DNA of 64,000 bases from Linyphia triangularis (lineage: Eukaryota; Arthropoda; Arachnida; Araneae; Linyphiidae). The translations under genes and the position numbers were made by a program. This document shows positions 23,581 through 34,170 of this stretch, piece after piece. Position 1 is the stretch's first letter. The number at the start of each line of letters is the position of its first letter. Below the pieces are notes generated by a model, which had not been told where the DNA came from, did not search any database, and worked only from the letters and a program-made list of their open reading frames with translations. The stretch spans positions 93,292,002 to 93,356,001 of the forward strand of contig OZ021723.1 in assembly GCA_963978545.1 (NCBI GenBank), given 5' to 3'.

Positions 23581-24239
23581 ACTTATTGAAGCTTGAGTAA
23601 GACCCGTTCTGGAGTCTGTCAAGAAGTTTGATGTTTGGGAAAACCCTTGTTCCATATCTGCATTTCCATGTGGAAGCACGAGGATAACCTTAACCAATCT
23701 TGTAAGTTCAGGATATTTTTTCTGTCCTAGATCATTCCTAAGAGAGAAGATGTTGTTAAAGAAGTAATCGATAAATCAAGGAAATACTTCATCGTCAATT
23801 TCGTACGTGTACCAGTCTTTTGGAATGTTCTCGCATTGCAAAACCCTCCACTCATCACCTATTAAGTCAACATTTAACGGAGGGCTTAGGTGAACATTGG
23901 ATGAAAGATTTTTAACTGCTTTTAAAGACCGAGACTTGGATATATTTTCTGGCTTCAGACACCTTGCTTCTTTTACCACAATATTAAGTGAAAGGGTTTT
24001 CTCTAGTAATTCTTGGGCTACATTTTTGAGATATCTTCCCATTAATACTGTCAACTCTTTTTGAAGAGTTTCCTTAACCTTTGTCAAATATTTTTGAGAT
24101 TGAACACCAATTTCAAGTTCATCATCGTCAAGTTCAAAGTCGATTGCCGGAAACTTTAACAGCTGCAGTTCTTGTAGACTAATTTTTTATTTTTTTTTAA
24201 ATTTCATTATCTTTAAGGAACGGCCATACAACTTTCTTA
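23581..24239 (-). pseudogene. Decayed hAT-transposase-like gene, segment 2
   Basis: On the minus strand it opens with KLYG, then FPAIDFELDDDELEIG, a 103-residue open stretch from 24087 (TKVKETLQKELTVLMG, CLKPENISKS, DEWRVLQCENIPKDW), then after a stop YPELTRLVKVILVLPHGNAD and a DSRTGLTQASI tail. A hydrophobic stretch followed by GNADMEQGFS resembles the C-terminal dimerisation region shared by hAT transposases and their domesticated relatives (the KIAA1586 or ZNF862 type). That assignment is from memory of motif order, not from a search. Confidence 0.6.
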
Positions 24240-24563
24240 GGGGGTCGTTCAAATATTACGTAAGCATGTTTTTGGTAATTTTTGACCCCCCCCCCCTTAT
24301 CAGCAAAAATAAGCAAATCGCATACCCCCCCCTCTATAATTACGTAAGCATACGGTAACCCCCCCCCCCCACTGCTCCTGATTTTTTTTTTTTTTTTTGT
24401 AACGTTAATAATCTAAAAAAAAGTTAGGATTCAATGCAAATAATGAACTTTAACTCTCGCCTTAAAAGGGAAAAAAATATATATTTTTAATTTTTTTTAA
24501 ATCTTAAGTTTATCACAATTTTAATGGCACATAAATGTAATTTTCATAATCAATTAAGTCTAT

Positions 24564-25383
24564 CTAGTCAGATGTTAGCCAGGGTTGCTCTAGCCAGTTT
24601 TTAATGTCTGAAATTATAGGGTTTCTGACATCTGATGTTATTGCTTCATCACTTGTTTCGCACAAGGAATCTGGGCAAACTTCCTCTTCGCTTATCCACT
24701 CGGTATCTTCCATGCCTTCTACATAATTTATGACGCACATCAGTTCATTTGCTCGACGAGCAGCAATTCTCATAGGCCGAACTAGGCAGGCTCTCTGGCT
24801 ATTTTCACCATGAACTATTTTCTTATGACGAATTGTCGATTTTAGTGAAGTGTGGTACAAACCACATTTCCCACATGTCCTTGCAGACAATTGTGATTTG
24901 ATGGACGGACAAAAATAATCATATGGTATTTTTAAAAATCCCCCCAGGGGGACATGCACACTGTTAAAAAAATTTGTCCACCATGCACCAAAATTTGGTT
25001 CCCATTTAGCTGCCACCAACATTTGGTGCTTAGTTTTGCGATTTAATGGTGCTTACGGTCCGAGGTTGCACCATTAAATCGTGAAACTAAGCACCAAATG
25101 TTGGTGGCAGCTAAATGGGAACCAATTTTTGGTGCAAGGTGGAACAAAATTTTTAACAGTGCAGGTTCAAGCTTAGCCGGAGACTTAATTCCAGGAATTC
25201 CCCTTCCTCACTTGTTATTAAATCGTGTGGTGTTTGGGCCATTTTGATAGGTGGAGGTATAAAGCGTTCTTTTAAAATGCGAAATAATCCACTACGAGCA
25301 GGAGAGCAACACTGCTTTTCTTCGCATTTTACAATTTGTAGAAAGTATTGACTCTCTTGCACGTGCTTCGAATACCAGTTCAT
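24564..25383 (-). pseudogene. Transposon-encoded protein remnant with C2H2 motif
   Basis: Two minus-strand frames belong together. The upstream one (25383-25153) contains HVQESQYFLQIVKCEEKQCC and the region around PARSGLFRILKERFIPPP. The downstream one (from about 24958) contains a CPSIKSQLSART stretch, then C-x2-C-x12-H-x4-H (CGKCGLYHTSLKST through the HKKIVH end), a single zinc-finger-like unit, and an acidic tail. A foldback insertion at 24959-25161 separates them. The cysteine-rich HVxESQY block recalls ORFs found in other invertebrate transposons, from memory only. Function unknown; probably DNA binding. Confidence 0.55.
24959..25161. mobile_element. 203-bp foldback MITE inside the transposon ORF
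   Basis: Two arms of 94 bp (24959-25052 and 25068-25161) are nearly perfect inverted repeats around a 15-bp loop. Outer ends are CACTGTTAAAAAAATTTG and its complement. It interrupts the zinc-finger ORF. The target duplication cannot be fixed, because TGCA overlaps the terminal bases. Confidence 0.85.
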
Positions 25384-25532
25384 ATCACAGGGTTTTTTTA
25401 GAAATAAAGGGATTATTAAATGCTTACGTAAGCATCACTCATACCCCCTCCCGCCCCCCTTGTCAGCAAAAATAAGCAAATCGCTAACCCCCTCCCCCCC
25501 CCTAGGTGCTTACGTAATACTTGAACGGCCCC

Positions 25533-26010
25533 TTACTAAGGAATCCATCCTTTCATATACAAGATGTATCAAAGGTTCTTCTCATTCAAAAAGAGCCAAG
25601 AAAGGTTGCAGGGTACTCGCCAAGGAGAGAAGGAAGTGTACTTTCACCATAAAAATATTGGGCCTTTTCAGACACAACATAATCCTCAAATAACGAGCAT
25701 TTTCAGAAATCTTTAGGTCTCTTTTGGGCAACCTTTTAAAAAAGTATTCAGAAACCATGGGCCACTGGCTGACAAGCCTGTCTAACGCAGGACCAAGAGT
25801 CAGCCACCTACTTTCAACAAGTTAAATAGCTTAAGATTCTTGAATCCAAGTTCATCTTGCAAATCTTTTAATTCCTCAACTCTGAGTGGGGACTGTTTAA
25901 AGAGTACTAGAATGAAATCCCAAATTTCATCTTCGAATTCATTTACTGCTTTTTTGAAGACATTGTGGACAGTGTGTAGATTGCAAAACCCAGATTTCAG
26001 GGGGGAAAAA
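25533..26010 (-). pseudogene. Decayed hAT-transposase-like gene, segment 1
   Basis: The minus strand reads CNLHTVHNVFKKAVNEFEDE, then WDFILVLFKQSPLR, DELGFKKLKLFNL, a stop-interrupted GPALDRLVSQWPMVSEYF, LPKRDLKISENARYLRIML, and a KEEPLIHLVYERMDSLV-like end at the insertion point. Order and spacing resemble hAT-like transposases of the KIAA1586 type, in which a CxLHxVHN block is followed by a WPxxxxYF block. Stops and a frame shift show it is dead. The N-terminal part is missing or beyond recognition past 26010. Confidence 0.6.
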
Positions 26011-26730
26011 AGGAAAATGGTGCACGCTTGTCATGTAGTAAAAATTATATAAAAGAAACTTTGAAAAGGAAAAGTAGGACCTTTTTTCCAAAAGTAGGAC
26101 TTTTCCTACTTTCCTACTAAAAAGTAGGAAAAGAAGGAAAAGTAGGACTGCTGGGCGCCCTGTTATTTCCTTACTAGTCAGTATTTTTATAGTAAACTGC
26201 GAAATTATAAAATTTATTGTAGGGGTAGGGTGCATTTGTCTCCAACTTTTGTGCATCCCCCTATTTTTCTTTTTCCACTTTTACCACTGACCGTGTCTAC
26301 TCACTTTAAAAAGAGATTTGTTAAAGCACCAAAGCTAAGAATTTTTGACGAATATTTATATCCTGATTCTAAGGCAGAAAAAAAAAAAATATCAAGTTAC
26401 TTTTGTATCGTGTTTGCGTCAATGTCAAAGTGGCAATTGTTCCTGAATAATAATTTTCACGTTTACGAAGAAGTGATTGAAAAAGTTTATAAGCACTTTT
26501 AAAAATAAAAATTATTTTATTTAAAACTTTTTGAAGAAAACTTTGATAATGCATTTTTTTTTCAGGTCTTTAATGTTTGCAAAACGATTTTTTCTTTAAA
26601 TTGGAAAAATGTTTTCTATTTCAAGAAAAAATTAAAGAAACACTTGTGGTCTTAGTAACTAAAGCAAGGTACTCATTTGAAACTCTCAGGTAAAAAATGA
26701 ACAATTTGCAGCATTAATAAATACAAAAAT

Positions 26731-26768
<38 letters not shown>

Positions 26769-26832
26769 CACGCCTATGAGTGCTTACTATCTAAATAATC
26801 TGCTTTAGCAGTGTAACATTTCATCAGATTTC
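26011..26832. other. Noncoding edge of the decayed element
   Basis: Contains repeated AAAAGTAGGAC and TTTCCTACTTT phrases (26085-26150) that pair as an imperfect palindrome, a short plus-strand frame (26230-26502) without known domains, and a 32-base A run (26733-26765). The LTR element follows. Confidence 0.5.
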
Positions 26833-27062
26833 TGTGGAGATAGGGGGCGCACCACTAGAGAACCCCTCGTGGCGACTCCTAGCGGCAGAGGGAGGTATTC
26901 CTCATTCTGATGAGAGAGACAGATCACTGAACATTCTCGATGTGAATATACGTAAGAAAGGCGCTTGTGCCTACTGTAGTATGAGATAAGAGGCGGTAAG
27001 GATTCATTAAAGCTGGATTCTACACTCAGCAAGTGTCCCTTCTCTGATCGTCTACTCCCACA
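26833..27062 (+). repeat. 5' LTR
   Basis: TG...CA boundaries extended to an imperfect inverted TGTGG...CCCACA. Presumed to hold the promoter and polyadenylation signals, although no canonical TATA box or AATAAA stands out in it. Confidence 0.92.
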
Positions 27063-27080
27063 TGGGGGCTCGGCATCACG
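27063..27080 (+). promoter_or_regulatory. Probable primer-binding site
   Basis: TGGGGGCTCGGCATC lies immediately after the 5' LTR. The first ten bases, TGGGGGCTCG, are those of a tRNA-Pro-type primer-binding site, which is an established retroelement primer; the remainder diverges. The host tRNA was not checked. Confidence 0.5.
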
Positions 27081-27263
27081 AACTGAGTAGGCGTCAGAAC
27101 GTTACGTTAAGAACCAAACGGCAGAACGTGTAAGGGCAAACCAGAAGTACGAGATACGAGTACAAATGAAACCGAACAGCACCGTAGTCACCCAGCAGTG
27201 AACCGGGGATCGGAGTATAAGCCGTCGTATCACCTAGCAGTGTAAACGACATAACAGCGCAGT

Positions 27264-27632
27264 GACCGGAAAGGGAAACCACGTCTCACCGGAAAGCGAA
27301 ACTACCACGTCGGAAAAGCGAAGTCAGCGCCGACGAAGAGGATTGCCTAGCGGAAACAACAAGCATTGGAACACCGCTAACGAAGCCAAGAAACTTCGTG
27401 TCGAATAAAAGAAGTCGATATCACTGAGAAGTGGAGCAGCTAGCACAGTGACCGGAAAGTGAAATCACGTCTCATCGGAAAGCGAAACCACCACGTCGGA
27501 AAAGCGAAGTCAGCGCCGACGAAGAGGATTGTTTAGCGGAAACAACAAGCATTGGAACACCGCCGTCGAAGCCAAGAAACTTCGTGTCAAATACAAGAGG
27601 TCAACATCATTAAGGAGGGGACCAGCAAGCAC
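27264..27632 (+). repeat. 186-bp tandem duplication in the retroelement leader
   Basis: The block starting GACCGGAAAGGGAAACC (27264) recurs at 27450 as GACCGGAAAGTGAAATC. Both contain CACGTCGGAAAAGCGAAGTC, GCGCCGACGAAGAGGATTG and a CATTGGAACACCGC block. It contains CGGAAAGC hairpin-prone repeats and lies between the primer site and the ORF, where packaging or dimer signals would be expected. Confidence 0.85.
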
Positions 27633-27713
27633 TGGGAAGCCACAACGAAACAACACAAGTCGAGGTAACAAATCAACAGAAAAACTGTGAGTACAATTTT
27701 CGATTATACTAAC

Positions 27714-28775
27714 ATGGCGTTTCTTGCCAGAGCACGAAAGAATGACTTACTCGCTTTAATAGATGAACTGGGATTGGAACAACCCATTAACCCAAAAATC
27801 GCTCAATTATGTAAATTAATAACAGAACACGCCGATTATGATGAAAACTTTGTTAAAAATATGTTAAACACAATTGTAAATGACCGTGAAAATGAAGAAT
27901 CATTAGCAAAAGATAGGGAAGCGAAAGAGTTTGAATTAGCAAAAGATAGGGAAGCGAAAGAGTTTGAATTAGTAAAAGATAGGGAAGCGAAAGAGTTTGA
28001 ATTAGTAAAAGATAGGGAAGCGAAAGAATTCGAGTTAGCGAAACTGCGCATAGAAGCAGAAGTTCGCCAACATGGCGCTACTGTAACAAGCGCACGGGAA
28101 AATGAATTAAAGCTAGCCAAGTTACTACAAGAACAGTTAGGTCAACGATGCCAAACTCTTGAAAAATGTGAGTTGAGTGCCACTAATAAAGTATTACAAC
28201 CCTCAGTCATACTTTTAGAAGAAGGAGCAAACTTAAAAAGACAGCTAAAGGAGAAAAATCACAGCATTGAATTGGAGAGAGAATTATGTACCAGACAAAA
28301 AGAAGTAAAGGAAATGGATGTGAAGATAGCTAAACAAGTTAGAGCAATGAAGGAAGATTCTATTCTCGTTGAACACATTCAGCATGGAAAGAAACTTCAA
28401 AATGCAGAAATTTCAAAGATTAAAATGAACCTTCAACAAGATGAAACCAAAAAAGAAGAACAGAAGGATGTCAAGGAAAAACATAAAAAGAAGAGATCAT
28501 TATCAAATGCAAATAAGAAGACTGAAGAAACCTCAATGAATAAGGAGAGCCTCAAACAATTTAAGAAAAGACGCAAAAAACCCAGAACATTTAAAGTTTA
28601 CACTCAGCGAGCAAAATTTTTTGGCCATTACAAAGAGACACCAATCAAAAACAATCATAGATGTGACAATCATAGTATCTGTGCATATTGCTTTCCTTGT
28701 GTTTTTCTATTTCAGATAGCTTCAGACATAAACTATGAGGACATAGTTCGCCAAGATGACCGAGTGTGGAGATAG
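27714..28775 (+). CDS. Chimeric gag-like / coiled-coil ORF of the LTR element
   Basis: About 353 residues from the first ATG; the frame is open from 27687 but starts there with GTG. Residues 1-75 resemble the N-terminus of gag proteins of arthropod Gypsy-type elements (ARKNDLLALIDELGLE, then YDENFVKNML). Next come four 11-residue repeats LAKDREAKEFE (33-bp units, about 27903-28040) that continue a charged helix. From about residue 135 the sequence changes to a lysine- and glutamate-rich coiled coil (GANLKRQLKEKNHSIELERE), then a basic stretch KKRSLSNANKK and QFKKRRKKPR, then a CDNHSICAYCFPC patch. The last codons and the stop lie in the 3' LTR. The second half is not gag, protease or polymerase; I do not recognise it, and it may be captured host cDNA. 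The frame is intact. Confidence 0.75.
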   Translation: MAFLARARKNDLLALIDELGLEQPINPKIAQLCKLITEHADYDENFVKNMLNTIVNDRENEESLAKDREAKEFELAKDREAKEFELVKDREAKEFELVKDREAKEFELAKLRIEAEVRQHGATVTSARENELKLAKLLQEQLGQRCQTLEKCELSATNKVLQPSVILLEEGANLKRQLKEKNHSIELERELCTRQKEVKEMDVKIAKQVRAMKEDSILVEHIQHGKKLQNAEISKIKMNLQQDETKKEEQKDVKEKHKKKRSLSNANKKTEETSMNKESLKQFKKRRKKPRTFKVYTQRAKFFGHYKETPIKNNHRCDNHSICAYCFPCVFLFQIASDINYEDIVRQDDRVWR

Positions 28776-28994
28776 GGGGCGCACCACTAGAGAACCCCTC
28801 GTGGCGACTCCTAGCGGCAGAGGGAGGTATTCCTCATTCTGATGAGAGAGACAGATCACTGAACATTCTCGATGTGAATATACGTAAGAAAGGCGCTTGT
28901 GCCTACTGTAGTATGAGATAAGAGGCGGTAAGGATTCATTAAAGCTGGATTCTACACTCAGCAAGTGTCCCTTCTCTGATCGTCTACTCCCACA
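28765..28994 (+). repeat. 3' LTR
   Basis: Appears identical to the 5' LTR on base-by-base reading. The sequence just upstream, GTTCGCCAAGATGACCGAG, is not a polypurine tract, which is unusual. The downstream flank starts with the duplicated TTTC. Confidence 0.92.
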
Positions 28995-28998
28995 TTTC

Positions 28999-31900
28999 AG
29001 ACAAATAGAACCAGACCAGACGTTACTGTTTCTTTTTGCCAAGAAATTGCACAGTAAAATAATTTTTGAAATTGTACATTTCTTGATTTTCTAATTATTA
29101 AGCATTAGCATTAAAACACAACATTTAACGTAAATGGGTAATTCTCCACTGTAAGCACGAGACATTTTAGCTTTTTTTTCTACTCCTAAACAAATTAGAA
29201 GTCTAAAATTATTATCAATCTAGCAATAATGCTTTTGTTTTGAACATCTTTACTTGGTGACAAAGTTATATGGAAAAATAATTATTCTAACTAGGTCAAA
29301 TATCCATTCATATCGTCTGACGCACGAGACACCGCACCAAGTGATATGGTATAAAATGAAAACATATCCCTCCCGGGGGGAAGGGAGGGGGGGGGGAGGA
29401 ATGCGGGTTTGCTTTGCAATCAAGTCGCCTGCTCAGTAACAGCTCGCCAAACCTAGAGCTCACTACGCTTGCGAATTGTTATTAACAATACATAATAACT
29501 GAAAACCCTTCGTCAGTGAAAGCTTTGTTACGTGATCTAGGAAATCAATAAATCATGAATTACTCTCCTTTATCGAGCACATGGTCTTAGCAAACAATAG
29601 CGTGCAAATCAACCACGAATCTAACTTAAAATTCTCAAAATTAAGGTTGCCAGATTTCAGCCATAGTATTTTTTACTACTGTTTGACACAAAAAAAAAAA
29701 AAAAAAAAGTTTGTTAAACAAAATATCCAGTAAAGTTTTTAAATAATATGAAGTACCATAAATATATATATATTTTTTTAAACTGTTACCTAAAATACTG
29801 CACTCAAAAATGTATGTGAAAATGAGGATTTTACATGGTTATGCTCCTGGCAACTACTAAGTAAAGTTAATAAATAAAAGCACAACTTTAAAAACATCTG
29901 GCATCTTTGTGATTGGTCACAAGTACTCATGAGTTGTAAGTAATGAAGTCATACAACTATATCCTCATACTGCTATATCCTCATACTGCTATATCCTCAT
30001 ACTACTAATCCTTATACACTCAAATAGTATTCAAAATACTACATCTTGCAACATTTTATTATCTCCTTTAGACGTGGAAGTATCGGAGGAGAAAAAGGCG
30101 AATTAAAAAAAAAAACACTTTTTAACTAATTTAAATTAATCACATACGCGTTAATATTTTAAAAATCCGAATTCCGATTTTCTTAATAGAAACCTGATAA
30201 GATGATCGATGTCGTGGTAAAATTTATTAAAATAAATAAAAAAATTTCGATACTTTACATCAGTCGCACAAATTTGAAATTGAACTTTTCGAAATTTAGA
30301 TATTTAATAAATTCAAAACGACAGCTAAATTGTAAAAAAAGGGAAACGATAGTGTTTTAATAAAACATATACCTCAGTGCCTGGAAAATATTAAATGATT
30401 TTAGAGTGCCAGTGGATAGATTATCATGGAGAGGAAGGCGCACATAGAAAAAAAAATGTTTTACTTTGACAGATAATAACTCAAAAATTAAAGTTCGCAG
30501 AGAGAATTTAGTGAGACAAAGAAGTGCTCCCAATGGAAGAATTCTGAAACAGCGGCAACTCCTTTTTAATCCTTTTTTTTTTCCCTCTTCAATATAGAGA
30601 GAATCAAAACTACTTCCAATAAAATTTTTAGCATCGTGTGAAACAAAATTTTAAGATTCAAAGTTTTAAAGCACAAAAAATTGTTAAAGAAAATATGTAT
30701 TATATGTTTTTATTTGTAATTTTAATCTTCCTGTTATTGTTTCCTGTTACTCCTCTACTTTCAGTAGTTTTCCTCCATTTCTTTTTCGTTCTTTTCTTAC
30801 AATTCTGAAAACAGTTGCTGAGGACGATCGCCCTTATTATCTCCTTCTGGTTAAAGAATGGAACATGGATAAATAATTTTTTTTATCGAAAAATGAGATG
30901 AAAAACATTTAGCTTTATGTTCTATAATTTGCATAAAAGACACTACATCGCACTCGTTACTTAGATCGCGTCGTTACACTCGTTACTTACATCGCGTCGG
31001 TAAACTTAGATTAAGATTTGAATTGAATGAGAAATTAGACTGAAATTTATTTTGGTTAGTAAGAGGTCTTAAATTTTATTGTAGATTTTCCTCCAGGATT
31101 GATTAGAAACTGTAAAATATTGTTGAACTTAGGTTTGATTGAATTGTAAAACTGCTTTTGGTTGAACTGCATTATTTGAAGGAATGACCATTTTTTCATG
31201 AATAACTTACTTAGTGGACGCCGCAAAATCGTCATCATTGTATATCAAAATCCAACCGGATTTTGAGAACACAAAATTTTCTATTACGAGGAAGACATTT
31301 TTGCTAAACACATCACATTGTCGTCAACTCTGGCACAAAATGTGGTTGATTAATGTGCAAAGAGGTTTTCATGCACAAAAGCCATGACCTTAATTAAATA
31401 TAAAATCGCAAGAATTCTTACCTTAATTACACAGCTTCAGAAATAATCACCCAAGAATGATAGTTGCTTTTACCATGAAGACAAAGTTTATCAACTATTA
31501 CTTTTGCAAATTTAATTTCATTTCCTTTCAACGAATACATTCAAACATACGAATTGCAACACAAATGCATTGTTCTACATCTGCAACGGTCTCCCACAAA
31601 GAATCACTGCATGACACAACATAATTTTTCGGTCGATTACGCTAAATTAAATTCGATCGCTTAAGCAACCATCATTTTTGCCATACAATGCAGTTTTCAG
31701 AAACGAAAAAGTGACATTGCATTTTAACAGATAATTAGAATTCATTTCGTTTGTCGGATGAAAGATAGCTGTGCACTGAAAAACAACCTCGGGAAGAGAG
31801 TAAATACTCACCTCAGGAATAATATTAATGACAACGCAGGTGAAACCATCATAACTCTCAGTTCATCTACATAACTTTGTTCTTGCCCGCTTCACAAGCC

Positions 31901-32227
31901 AAATCCACACACAGGGAACAAAAAAGAAAGTTTTATTTATATCGAACATCTCTTACTGTATCGTCTGCCACGATCCAACACGCAGCTTGATGACTTTTTG
32001 TTCCTGCAAATCTGTGATGGCGACTCCTACCCAACTGTTGGCAATGGAACTAATTTTGGAAATTTTATTTTGAGCCTTCTGGGTAGGGGTGGAGGCTGAA
32101 GATTTCTTTTCTTTCCCTTTTTCCTGCTGGAGTGCTTGAGTACGTTGTCGACACCGCCGTGTTCTCCCACCGGTGAATTTGGTGCAAAATACCAAGAAAA
32201 ACGAACAAACCGACACGAAGAAGAACG
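28999..32227. other. Noncoding, upstream of the orphan exon
   Basis: AT-rich. It holds a (G)n-rich patch near 29375-29400, an A run at 29691-29708, a 17-bp triplicated unit at 29957-30003 and a 28-bp duplicated CGTTACTTAGATCGCGTCG unit near 30955-31003. Short frames at 31056-31238 and 31953-32277 have no recognisable domains. The last few hundred bases are less AT-rich and could be the promoter and 5' UTR of the exon at 32228. Confidence 0.5.
29957..30003 (+). repeat. Three-fold tandem repeat, 17-bp unit
   Basis: CTATATCCTCATACTG repeated three times head to tail, the last copy ending in CTACT. Confidence 0.85.
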
Positions 32228-32294
32228 ATGAAGTTTGGATTGGTTCCTACATCCTGGATTCTGGCCATTTTGTGCATATGGGGGCCTACACCAG
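32228..32294 (+). CDS. Orphan first exon encoding a signal peptide
   Basis: ATG at 32228 opens MKFGLVPTSWILAILCIWGP followed by TP and a split glycine codon; then comes a GTAATT donor (phase 1). A basic start, hydrophobic core and small residues near the end make a convincing secretion signal. The sequence before it is GC-richer than its surroundings and has no splice acceptor, as for a 5' UTR. The rest of the gene is not identified; a possible second exon is at 33478. The Ly6 gene at 44636 has the same architecture (signal exon ending in phase 1), but nothing links the two. Could also be a chance frame. Confidence 0.45.
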
Positions 32295-33477
32295 GTAATT
32301 ACTTTTTTTTTTTTTTCGGAGGATGCATTAATGGCAAGTCATAACCATTATGTTGAAAAATACTGTGTCACAGAACAGAAGGTTACGTTTTTCAGGTCAG
32401 ATTACTTTTTTTACCAAATGAAATAAATGAATTGATAAACGAGTGAATTACAAACTTTTAACGTTCTAGACTGGGTCCACTAACTTGTGCTATAAATTTA
32501 TAATATTAGTAAGTAATTAAGAAATCGATATAAAATGCATAGATACTGGCATTAGACTCTCATAGATTATTATTATTACTGGCATATTAGCTTCAGCTTC
32601 ATTTTTATTATTCTTTCACTATCTGAAAAATCACCATTGTCATTGCTATGACAAAATAACAGAGGTTAATGTAAGTACTGCTACAAAACATAACAAAATT
32701 TTGATACGTTTTTAAGTTGGAATGCGCTGGTTAAGTTGGTTAGGCTTTATTTGTCCTGCATAACACCAACTCGAATTTCATCCGGTTTATTCCAATGTTC
32801 ATAAAAAAAAAAATTAAAAAAAAAAAATTAAAAAAAAATCGTTGATTTTAAGTCATTAAAAGTAAAAGAAATACTTTATTTAACAACAATTGCAAATTTG
32901 TAGTTATTCTAGTAGTTGAGTAGCGCGTTTGAGAAAAATGACATTGACTTTTGATTTGAGAAAAATTACATTGACTACCATATATCACCTATTATTGTTG
33001 TAAATTTATAATCTTCCTATCAACAAATTTAGATTTGAATGGTATTTGTCACCCATCGTTATGTATTAAGGTTGAGACAGAGAATTTTATGAAATATTGA
33101 AACAAATTAAAAGCATTAAATATCAACTCCTTTTTATTGCCTTCGTTTTTTTTTTAATTAAGCATTCATCAAATTCAAATCAAAAATTTAATACAAGAAA
33201 GTTACGCCTCAAATTATGCGTACATAAAAAGTTAAACGTCTAAATATAGGGCGTGTAATATTATAATAATTTAGCATATATAAGTTTAAAAACCAAGCAA
33301 TTGGAAAAGAGCACAAAGAAAATGGGGATTAGGGATGGGCCCCTAGAACATTTAAAGGATATGATACCGTGCCTTATTGGCATATTCGGTAATCAGGTTC
33401 TGACTGTCATATTATTATTAATATCTACACTTAGTGTTTAAATATTAAGAACTTGCAACTGATTTTAATTTCCACAG
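32295..33477. other. Putative intron, nothing recognised
   Basis: AT-rich with A runs (about 32800-32840). No repeat family or exon was recognised. Confidence 0.4.
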
Positions 33478-33524
33478 CTAATCCACCGACATCAAACTTG
33501 GTGTATTTCAACAACTCAGTGTTG
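33478..33524 (+). CDS. Candidate second exon of the orphan gene
   Basis: TTTCCACAG acceptor followed by an open 47-bp segment in the required phase (ANPPTSNLVYFNNSVL after joining) and a GTAAAT donor. Downstream (33580-33680) all three plus-strand frames stay open for some 30 codons, so the continuation cannot be chosen. The segment is short and chance matches to splice consensus are common. Confidence 0.25.
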
Positions 33525-34170
33525 GTAAATATGCGTAAAATCATTTGAATACGGATTATGATAATGAAATCTCAATTTAGTGGAAAGGATCCAGAAGAAA
33601 AACAACTTTTTCGAGGAAAGCACATTCAACGTTTATTTGGAGAAAAGCGGAAAAGAAAGTTAACCATCTCATGGAAAGGATAAATTAACGCCTTTTATAG
33701 GGTTAATTTTAATGTGATCATCCAGGAATTGGTTGTTTTTTATACTCAGAAAATAAGAGGGTAAACTTATGGCCAACAAGATGACGCAGTTCAACTTAAA
33801 GAAATTGGGCACGGGTTGTTTTCTTCGTAAACACACTTTTCATCTATTCATTTTTATTTGATGGAAAAATAGATTTTATTCATACACTTTTTGGACTGAC
33901 ACCGTTCCAGTTGCTCATCATCGCTTTTTACAGACTCTACTACGTAGCTTGGATTTTTACAAATAAAACCTCCCTTTAAATCAAATGCGTGAGTTTATGC
34001 TATTCAAATGTCCAGACAATACTTAATATCTAATTCATTAAATTATTAATTTTAAAAATATTTTTAAACTAACATCTAAAGTTCACACCATTTATTCGGT
34101 TAATTGTCACGTTTTTTCTAATGTAGAGTATTTTTATCCATAAGTTGTTGTCTCGACATAAAAAAATATG
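33525..34170. other. Noncoding, nothing recognised
   Basis: AT-rich. Holds the three-way open stretch at 33580-33680 mentioned with the candidate exon. No repeat was matched. Confidence 0.4.

Larger units (their letters stand above)
24240..25532. mobile_element. 1.3-kb TIR transposon with TTA duplication
   Basis: Left end GGGGGTCGTTCAAATATTAC; right end on the minus strand GGGGCCGTTCAAGTATTAC, both followed by GTAAGCA. C-rich subterminal tracts and AGCAAAAATAAGCAAATCG occur at both ends. A 3-bp TTA duplication (24237-24239 and 25533-25535) fits PIF/Harbinger, and removing the element plus one TTA gives an in-frame DSLVRKLYG in the split gene. It holds the remains of one ORF, itself broken by a foldback. 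Confidence 0.75.
26833..28994 (+). mobile_element. Compact LTR retrotransposon, 2162 bp, non-autonomous
   Basis: Two 230-bp LTRs (26833-27062 and 28765-28994) appear identical, begin TGTGGAGATAGG and end CTACTCCCACA, and are flanked by the 4-bp duplication TTTC (26829-26832 and 28995-28998). The interior has a primer-binding-like start, a 5' leader with a 186-bp tandem duplication and one long ORF. There is no protease, reverse transcriptase, RNase H or integrase, and no envelope. It must have been copied by another element's enzymes. Identical LTRs imply a recent insertion. Confidence 0.93.

Noticed and set aside
26805..27032. Minus-strand frames at 26805-27032 and 28722-29042 sharing the same peptide
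   Set aside because: Both are translations of the LTR; the identity reflects the two LTR copies.
27836..28120. Minus-strand frame with NSFASLSF repeats
   Set aside because: Antisense of the 33-bp repeats in the retroelement ORF.
31953..32277. Minus-strand frames opposite the orphan signal exon
   Set aside because: Overlap the presumed 5' UTR, no recognisable domain, and the plus strand gives a better-supported signal peptide and splice donor.
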